Shown here: one piece after another, positions 57,791 through 64,000 of the stretch | Layout of the letters: every line of letters starts with the position of its first letter | Position numbering within the stretch: the stretch's first letter is position 1 | DNA from: Antilocapra americana | Taxonomy: Eukaryota > Chordata > Mammalia > Artiodactyla > Antilocapridae | Direction of reading: 5' to 3' | DNA length: 64,000 bases | Assembly: GCA_007570785.1 (NCBI GenBank) | Contig: ML664175.1 | Location: forward strand, 13,032,284-13,096,283 | Program-made: the position numbers and the translations under genes | The notes under the pieces: model-generated | The model's database searches: none | What the model was told of the DNA's origin: nothing | Seen by the model: only the letters and a program-made list of their open reading frames with translations

Positions 57791-57967
57791 TCTGGCATAG
57801 ATTTACCTGGAAAACAACCAAATATACTTAAGTGAACTGAATAATATGGTATTTAGGAACCTTAGAAATCTTAGGAAATATGATATTCTAAATCAGAGAA
57901 ATGTATAGTTCTTTCCAAGATTAATAAGAAAATCCTCTTGCTTTCCCCTATTAAAAATGAATCTACA

Positions 57968-58080
57968 GGGGACTTTTCTGGTGGTCCTGTGGTCCACAGC
58001 AGGGGCATGGGTTTGATCCCTGGTCAGGGAACTAAGACATCACATACTGTTCAGCATAGCCAAACATTAAAAAAAAAAAT
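57968..58080 (+). mobile_element. CHR-type SINE
   Basis: Sense copy: 'gggacttttctggtggtcct', 'gggtttgatccctggtcagg', 'gaactaagacatcacatact', 'agccaaaca' and an A-run. Confidence 0.92.
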
Positions 58081-58187
58081 TTTAATTCTTTTTAAATGAT
58101 TCTAAATAATAAGAAAGACAAGAATAATTCACATAATTTAACTTAAAATACCTATTGAAAATTCACTGTGTGCTACCATGTGTATAT

Positions 58188-58406
58188 GGGCTTCCCGAGT
58201 AGCTCAGTGGTAAAGAATCCACCTGCCAATGCAGGAGATGCAAGAGACTGGGGTTCAATCTCTGGGTCAGAAAGCTCCCCTGGAGAAGGAAATGGCAACC
58301 CACTCCAGTATTCTTGCCTGGGAAATTCCATAGACAGAGGAGCCTGGCGGGCTGCAGTCCAAGGGGTTGCAAAAAGAGTTAGACGTGACTTAGTGACTCA
58401 AGCAGC
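58188..58406 (+). mobile_element. Bov-tA SINE
   Basis: Sense copy: 'gggcttcccgagtagctcag', 'ctggagaaggaaatggcaac', 'ccactccagtattcttgcct' and 'agagttagacgtgacttagt'. A small extra 'gcaagagactg'-type duplication lies in its head region, near 58237. Confidence 0.95.
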
Positions 58407-58424
58407 AATCATGTGTCCATACAA

Positions 58425-58660
58425 TAAAAACTTACTGACCTCTCCAAATCTGTTTGTGGATCTGTAAAACAGAAATAGCATTGCTTCCTTCCCCAAAGAG
58501 CTGTGATGTAAGGACTAGCTGAGGTAATAATTATCTCAGTTTACAGATCCACGAACAGATTGGGAGAGGCTAGTCATTTGCCTGAGTCAGAGACAGAGGT
58601 AAGGAGGGGAGGCAGGGGCTCGACCTGTGTCTGTTCAGCATCATAGCTGGAGTTTACGGC
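58425..58660. repeat. MIR-derived inverted repeat
   Basis: An antisense MIR part (58425-58535) is followed by a sense MIR part (58536-58660). Arms of about 36 bases pair: 58434-58470 ('ctctccaaatctgtttgtgg', then 'atctgtaaaa') against 58539-58576 ('tttacagatccacgaacaga', then 'ttgggagagg'). The loop is about 68 bases. Both arms share changes away from usual MIR sequence, which suggests duplication of one copy rather than two independent insertions. Confidence 0.75.
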
Positions 58661-59363
58661 ATGGTTTTATATCGCCTCTCCAAATCTCTCACGCCTGAGA
58701 ACCAGATTCCAGGGTGAGGTGACGTGCTTAGATATTCTCTGACTGGGGTTGCAGATGGGGTGGTGTGTGGTATTAGGCACCACACGGCTCCTATCAAACA
58801 GCTCACTCCTTTCTCGCTATTCCCGTCAGGTTCCTTCAACCCCTGTAAAGATGAAACAGCAGACTGGAATCTTCAGCACAAGTAATTTTACTACTTTTGA
58901 CCAACTCTGATGGTGAAAGATGTCTTCCTTACATTGAGCTCACCCCCAGCTCCTACTGGATTCCATCCACAGAACCTGGTTTTAGCTTTGAGGCTCCAGA
59001 GAAAAGGTCTTACGGTTCATATGGCATGAAATCTGGAGACAATTACAGTGTGTCCTCTGAGTCTGCTCTCCTCCAGGATAAAAAACCATTATTTTTCAGA
59101 TATGTCTCCAATGACATGATTTCAACCTCACTGCCTTGGTGAATGTACTCATTTTAAAGTGAGTGTGATTCTCTAGATGTAGTCAGCCTAGAGAAGCACA
59201 GAATTATTTCCTTCTCTTCTAAATGCTCCATATCTGCCCAAGAGACCACTAGGGTTTCTTGCCCTGATACTGTTAGGTTATATTCAGTTCATGATGTACA
59301 GAACCCCTGAATCAGTGTCAGACAGCATGCTGATGAGTCGTGTGTCCCCAGGGCTGTGCTTGT
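58661..59363. other. unique sequence, no gene seen
   Basis: No repeat recognised. The 81-codon frame at 58897-59142 has no family resemblance. Confidence 0.45.
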
Positions 59364-59620
59364 GCAAATGTCTTTTTTTAAAAAAAAGGTTTTATTTGAA
59401 TACAGTTGCCTTACAATGTTGCATCAGTTTCTGCTGTACAGTAAAATGAATCAGTTATACGTATGCATAGATCCTCTCTTTCTTCGATTTCCTTCCCATC
59501 TAGGTCACCACAAAGCACTGAGTTCCCTGTGCTATAGAGTAGGTGCTCATTAATTTCTGTTTTATACATAGTAGTGTATATATGTGAGTCCCAATTTCCC
59601 AATTCAGCAAATGTCTTTTT
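59364..59620 (-). mobile_element. L1 3' end with 14-bp TSD
   Basis: Antisense L1 3' end of the same subfamily as at 55882 ('tacagttgccttacaatgtt', 'cagttatacgtatgcataga', 'taggtcaccacaaagcactg'), flanked by a perfect 14-base direct repeat, 'gcaaatgtcttttt', at 59364-59377 and 59607-59620. Confidence 0.94.
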
Positions 59621-59769
59621 CTGATCAAATACAAACATAAACTTTTACTTCTTACATTACTTTATCATCTGTTTAAGTAGATTTAAACAGTGAAGATTCT
59701 GAGCCAGTTTTATTCAACTCATTATAGAAACATCAAATCCAGCCTTTAAAACAGCCACACTAAGGTCTC

Positions 59770-60030
59770 TAGAATTAATGAGTCATAGTTTATCAAGTAT
59801 CCCCTTATTGACAGACTAAAGACATGTGTCTGGTTGCTAATTTGTTTGGTGACTGTGAGCAACACTACAAGAAATATGTCCATACTTGCATATATATCTT
59901 TACATACCGGTGTTCCGTTTATAAAAAATAGCCTCAGAAGCAGCATTGCTGGGCCAAAGGGTGTGTGCTGCTGTAATCCCAGTAGATGCTACCAGATGAT
60001 TTTACTGAAAACTTGTGACTGTTCAGTTAT
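59770..60030 (-). mobile_element. old L1 (L1M) 3' region
   Basis: Antisense L1 3' UTR: 'atccccttattgacagacta', 'gcaacactacaagaaatatg', 'gcagcattgctgggccaaag' and 'gatgctaccagatgatttta'. Confidence 0.75.
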
Positions 60031-60419
60031 GCTGTCAATATAGGGGGTAGTGAACAGAGTTAGAAATAAAGAGAAAAGTAGGACAGTCAAATCAAGCTAG
60101 GAGTGAAACAAGTCTTTGAAGTTTTATACAGCACACACGTATTGCTTGATAAGCAGGAAAAAAAGGTTAAAGAAACGAAATGAAAATTGTCCTCATCAAG
60201 CTTTTTGTTAATACGCCTGCCTCAACAATCATCTCTTCCTCTGAACCCCTCAAGTATTTATTGTTTGCAACACTCACAATCTGTTCCACTTATGAGGCAA
60301 TTAACCACAGAGGACATGACCAACAACCCTTCTGTTGTCACAATGAGCTGTCATTCAAGGGCTTCATTGCCATTCACACCTTCAAGACAAAAGAGCTCAG
60401 ACCTGGAAGCCAACTCACC
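60031..60419. other. unique sequence, no gene seen
   Basis: No repeat recognised. The 132-codon frame at 60180-60578 is the longest unassigned + frame in this part, but it runs into an antisense MIR, so I treat it as chance. Confidence 0.45.
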
Positions 60420-60610
60420 AGGGCTCAAATTCCAGCCATTTACCTATTTCCCAAGTGTGTAACTTTGAGACATTACTTAGAAGCTCTAAGTTTCAGTTTC
60501 TGTATCTGTAAAATGGGTCTGATGTTGCTTTCCTTACACATTTTCCTTGTTTTCAGAATTAATAACACAAGGACATAAAGCCCCTGGAAGAGCACTCAGC
60601 ACATACTACT
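60420..60610 (-). repeat. MIR SINE
   Basis: Antisense MIR: 'gggctcaaattccagccatt', 'agtttcagtttctgtatctg', 'taaaatgggtctgatgttgc' and 'gccccctggaagagcactcagc'-like end near 60580-60605. Confidence 0.78.
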
Positions 60611-60639
60611 GTTGGGTAGTTAATGACTGTACATACTCT

Positions 60640-61090
60640 GGCCACAGAATCACAGCCAGCATTAACTGAGTGCTTCTGTACTGGGTATTTTGCAAAGTAC
60701 TTTGTGTGCCCTGTCTTAATTTAAACTGTAAATCATGCATGTAGCCACTCAATACATTAAGAATAAGGTAAGCATTATTATGACCTCTCTGTTTCCCTCG
60801 TGGCTCAAACAATAAAGAATCTGCCAGCAATGAGGGAAACCTGGATTTCATCCCTGGGTTGGGAAGATCCCTTGGAAGAGGGCATGGCAACACACTCCAG
60901 TACTCTTGCCTGGAGAATCCCCATGGATAGAGGAGCCTTACGGGCTATACTCCATAGGGTTGCAAAGAATTGGACATGACTGAGTGACTAAAGCACAGCA
61001 CACCTTATGACCTCTATTTTATACATGAGAAAATAAGAATCAGAAAGGTAAAGTTTAACTTGTCTAAGGTCACAGACCTAGTAAATGTCA
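60640..61090 (+). repeat. MIR SINE split by Bov-tA
   Basis: Sense MIR: 'cattaactgagtgcttctgt' and 'gcaaagtactttgtgtgccc' lie left of the SINE; 'tattttatacatgagaaaat', 'taacttgtctaaggtcacag' and 'cctagtaaatgtcag' lie right of it. The SINE insertion, with its 11-base duplication, cut one MIR in two. Confidence 0.82.
60778..61015 (+). mobile_element. Bov-tA SINE with 11-bp TSD
   Basis: Sense Bov-tA (60789-61004) flanked by 'ttatgacctct' at 60778-60788 and 61005-61015, a perfect 11-base duplication of MIR sequence. Body: 'tttccctcgtggctcaaaca', 'gggaagatcccttggaagag', 'ttggacatgactgagtgact'. Confidence 0.95.
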
Positions 61091-61255
61091 GAATAGGGAC
61101 TGAAACGCAGATCTAGCTATAAAATCTTCATCCAATAAATGGCAATTATCATAATTACTACCAATATTCTTGACTGCCTTAATTAACACAGCTTAAGCCA
61201 TGAGCCTTAATGGAACCTCAGGTAGCCACTGGAAGGATGGGTGAGTGAAGGGAAT

Positions 61256-61866
61256 CAGTTCAGTTCAGTCGCTCAGTCATGTCCGACTCTTTGCAACCCC
61301 ATGGACCATAGCACACCAGGCTTTCCTGTCCATCACCAACTCCAGAACTTGTTCCAACTCATGTCCATCAAGTCAGGGATGCCATCCAACCATCTCATCC
61401 TCTGTCGTCCCCTTCTCCTCCTGCCCTCAATCTTTCCCAGCATCAGGGTCTTTTCCAATGAGTAAGTTTTTCACATCAAGTGCAAAGCGTTAGAGTTTTG
61501 GCTTCAGCCTCAGTCCTTCCAATGAATATTCAGGACTGATTTCCTTTAGGATGGACTGGTTGGATCTCCTTGCAGTCCAAGGGACTCTCAAGAGTCTTCT
61601 CCAACACCACAGTTCAAAAGCATCAATTCTTTGGCGCTCAGCTTTCTTTATAGTCCAACTCTCAAATCCATACACAACTACTGGAAAAACCATAGTTTTG
61701 ACTAGATGGACCTTTGCTGGCAAAGTAATGTCTTAATATACTGTCTAGGTTGGTCATAGCTTTTCTTCCAAGGAGCAAATATCTTTTAATTTCATGGCTG
61801 CAGTCACCATCTGCAGTGATTCCAGAGCCCCCAAGAGTAAAGTCTCTCTGTTTCTCCATTTATTTG
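61256..61866 (-). mobile_element. BovB LINE 3' end
   Basis: Antisense BovB, 5'-truncated: starts with the element 3' end ('cagttcagttcagtcgctca'). It carries the C-terminal words on the - strand ('VYGFESWTIKKAE', 'FELWCWRRLLRVPWT', '[11 protein letters not shown]') and stops at about 61866. Frameshifted. It is the least decayed BovB in the window by eye. Confidence 0.95.
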
Positions 61867-62994
61867 CTATGAGTGAAGGGGATAACCTTGTTTAGGTTGT
61901 AGTCAGCCTCCACATTGCAAAAGGCTAGCACAGTCTAGGCGGGCATTATACTCCTCCACAGAGTCTAGGCACGGAGTGGACTCTGTGCCACCAGAAGGTG
62001 GCAGTGTGGAGGGACCTGGTAAGATCTGAGGGGCTAGAAATGGGGTCAGTGAGATGGCCCAGTCTCTAGGGAGAGGGGATTGGGAAGACTTTAGCTCTGG
62101 TCATGATGGGATTTTCATCCCACAGACTCAGGGGTCAAATCAAAAACAGTGTGAAAGCTCAGTGGTGATGACGTGGCCATGATGGGGGCTGGAGGGGACC
62201 AGAGCTCTGGGTCCACGGTACCAACATCCTGCCAAGAGCTTTGGTATAGGAAAGCCAATAGCTCCCACGCCTCCGTGCCTGCTGCCGGGGGAAATCAGGA
62301 GTGGAAGGAGCCTTTGCTCACCTGGCCCATTCAGTCTCCATCAAACTCAGTCATGATTAATTAGCTCCAGAGAGTAAGCTGATATCCCAAGCTTCGCTGA
62401 CTTTACCTTGTGTTTTGTAAAACTTTTGCCTCTTAAAACGTTTCCTCTAGCTCTTGATTCAAAAGAATACATTAAAAAATATACCGACTAAAAGTTAACA
62501 CCAAGCAACATGTCACATATCCCATATGAACAGCAATACTAGTCTCCTAGGTGCTCATCAACAGCAGCTCTGCTTATGATCCTGCACCAGTTTTAGCACC
62601 TTCCTGATCTCATGCTCGCTGGCTCTTTCCTCTTAAAGCTCAGAAAACTGCAGCGTGTGAGGCTCAATGCGTGTCTCTCTGGAAAGCACACATTTACGTA
62701 ACTCTTCCAACCACTGTCTCAAAATATGTCAGCGCAGTTGGCTTGATAGTGTTTTTTAGATTTAAAATTTACACTCAACACTTCAAAAGTCTGCCAGTAA
62801 GCCTGTTGAAACTTCCAATGTAAAAGCTCAGAAATTCTAATAAGCACTAGATGACACTCACAAATCAAAAACGTTCCTTTGAATCCCTTGCTGCAGGGAT
62901 TCGGGAAGAGTAATTAGAAAAATAGAGATGACACCTCCCTAAATTAAACCAATTCTGCCCTCTCCAGAGGTTTTCATCAAATGCAGGGGAAGGA
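61867..62994. other. unique sequence, no gene seen
   Basis: G+C-moderate in the first 500 bases, then AT-rich. It contains the CTCF-like word below. The frame at 62173-62364 has no family resemblance. Confidence 0.45.
61991..62004 (+). promoter_or_regulatory. CTCF-like core site
   Basis: 'ccagaaggtggcag' differs from the usual CTCF core pattern CCASYAGRKGGCRS at one position only (A where C or T is expected). It lies in a small G+C-richer patch in unique DNA. A single word of this length can arise by chance. Confidence 0.35.
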
Positions 62995-63175
62995 GTGCCG
63001 GTTTAGGTACTAGAAGAGCTGGAATTCTTCCCTGGCGCTTGCTGGCCGTGCGACTTAGGGTAACTGGGCTTATCTTTCTGAGTCTCTGTTTCCTTACTTG
63101 TAAAAGAGGAGAATTCAAAACCTCATGGAAAGGTTGGGAGGATCTAATGGGGTGATGTTCTTGAAAGCTGCTGTA
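62995..63175 (-). repeat. MIR SINE
   Basis: Antisense MIR: 'gtactagaagagctggaatt', 'cttgctggccgtgcgactta', 'ctgagtctctgtttccttac', 'ttgtaaaagaggagaattca' and 'gttgggaggatctaatgggg'. Confidence 0.78.
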
Positions 63176-63891
63176 GCCTCATAGCTGAGGTCCTGCTCTT
63201 CCTTCTCCTTTGAGAGTAATTGTGCATTGATTTGCTTTCAAGGTAGGGACATTTGTCACCACGTTTGAATGGGCAACTTGGGAGAAGAAGACTCGGAACT
63301 AGTATTCTGACCTTACTGAGTTGTCTGGGAAAACCACCTTTATCTCTTCATCTTATGACCTGATCTAAGAGAAACGGGGTTTGACCAGATGTTCATAAAT
63401 GTCTCCTCTCGATCTGTGATTTGAGGTTTCACCTTTTCATTCAGTATCCCCCCTTTATGAATTATCTGGAGCAGTGACAAGACAGAAGCCCACCTTTTCT
63501 GCCCTGGCAGATGAGCCATCTCACTGGTGGGTTCTGACTTGTCTGTGTTTCTGTCCTGTTCTATGCTGTGATCACATTTAATTCTCAAAAGTACCTTGTG
63601 AGTGTGGTTGGAGAAATATTACTGTCTGGCATTGTTTTATAAATGATGCAAGGGAGGAACCAGTGGGTGGAGAGATCCGCCTAGACCACACAGGTAGTTG
63701 GAGAAGTTTCCTGGACCATTGAAAGGAGTGACTGTGAGGGCAATCAGTGGACACAGAAAGCCCCACCTTGCCACTGCCCTGAGTCCACCTTTGACAGAGT
63801 CACCATCATCTCTTGCCTGGGGTAGCTTCATCCCCAATCTCCCTACTTGTACCCTTACCCCACAGTCGCTTCTCACTAGAAGCAAAGTGAT
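63176..63891. other. unique sequence, no gene seen
   Basis: A weak sense MIR may lie at about 63575-63690 ('catttaattctcaaaagtac'), but I could not secure it. No gene. Confidence 0.45.
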
Positions 63892-64000
63892 ACTTTTTTT
63901 TTTAATTGTTTTTGCCATACATTGTCATGATATCACCATGGGTTTACATATGCTCCCCCTCCAGAACCTCCCTCCCTCCTCCCTCCCCCCGGGAAATCTC
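63892..64000 (-). mobile_element. ruminant L1 3' end, cut by window
   Basis: Antisense copy of the young L1 3' UTR also seen at 18366-18476: T-run, 'aattgtttttgccatacatt', 'gtcatgatatcaccatgggt' and a C-rich run. It continues past the window edge, so its length is unknown. Confidence 0.93.

Noticed and set aside
60180..60578. 132-codon + frame
   Set aside because: Ends inside an antisense MIR, overlaps a second frame and has no family resemblance.

Overview
The window is ordinary nuclear DNA of a ruminant, most likely a bovid. The sign is the repeat content: many tRNA-headed Bov-tA SINEs, Bov-A2, several BovB (RTE-type) LINE fragments, ruminant-type L1 3' ends and CHR-type cetartiodactyl SINEs, over an older mammalian layer of MIR, L2, MER5-like, MaLR and ERVL LTR copies. 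I found no intact protein-coding gene, exon series, rRNA, real tRNA gene or CRISPR array. All longer reading frames with recognisable protein sense belong to transposable elements. The window therefore looks like a gene desert or the inside of a very large intron. A 10-N run at 17644-17653 marks a draft-assembly gap.

Layout. 1-3257 is mostly unique sequence with one MIR and one Bov-tA. 3258-10870 is best read as one old, decayed class I (gammaretrovirus-like) provirus on the + strand: 5' LTR, primer-binding-site-like leader, a long AT-rich interior with no recognisable gag or reverse transcriptase, a remnant of the integrase C-terminus, an env remnant starting with a signal peptide, then the 3' LTR. 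At least six later SINE/LINE pieces sit inside it. 11-16 kb carries MIR, L1M, a BovB 3' half (13566-14482), an L2 end and a CpG-rich patch (15590-16030). 16.7-19.4 kb is L1: an old L1M tail followed by two abutting copies of the ruminant L1 3' end, with the assembly gap in the first.

19.9-38 kb is mostly single-copy sequence with scattered CHR, Bov-tA, Bov-A2, L2 and a MaLR LTR. 38-49.5 kb is repeat-rich: dimeric Bov-tA, a nested L1 with an inverted SINE pair and (CA)n, an MLT2-like LTR, a BovB with an inverted 5' part, and two oppositely oriented BovB fragments. 49.9-51.75 kb is very different: no recognisable repeat, AT-rich, dense in homeodomain, POU/octamer, SOX and forkhead-like words. 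It is the best candidate in the window for a conserved regulatory element. 52-64 kb returns to MIR, L2, L1, Bov-tA and BovB fragments, including a MIR-derived inverted repeat near 58.5 kb and a CTCF-like word near 62.0 kb.

There is no gene network to describe. The biological content is transposon history (nesting order, target-site duplications, inversions) and candidate non-coding regulatory DNA. All family assignments were made by eye, without alignment tools, so boundaries are usually good to about 5-30 bases and subfamily names are tentative.
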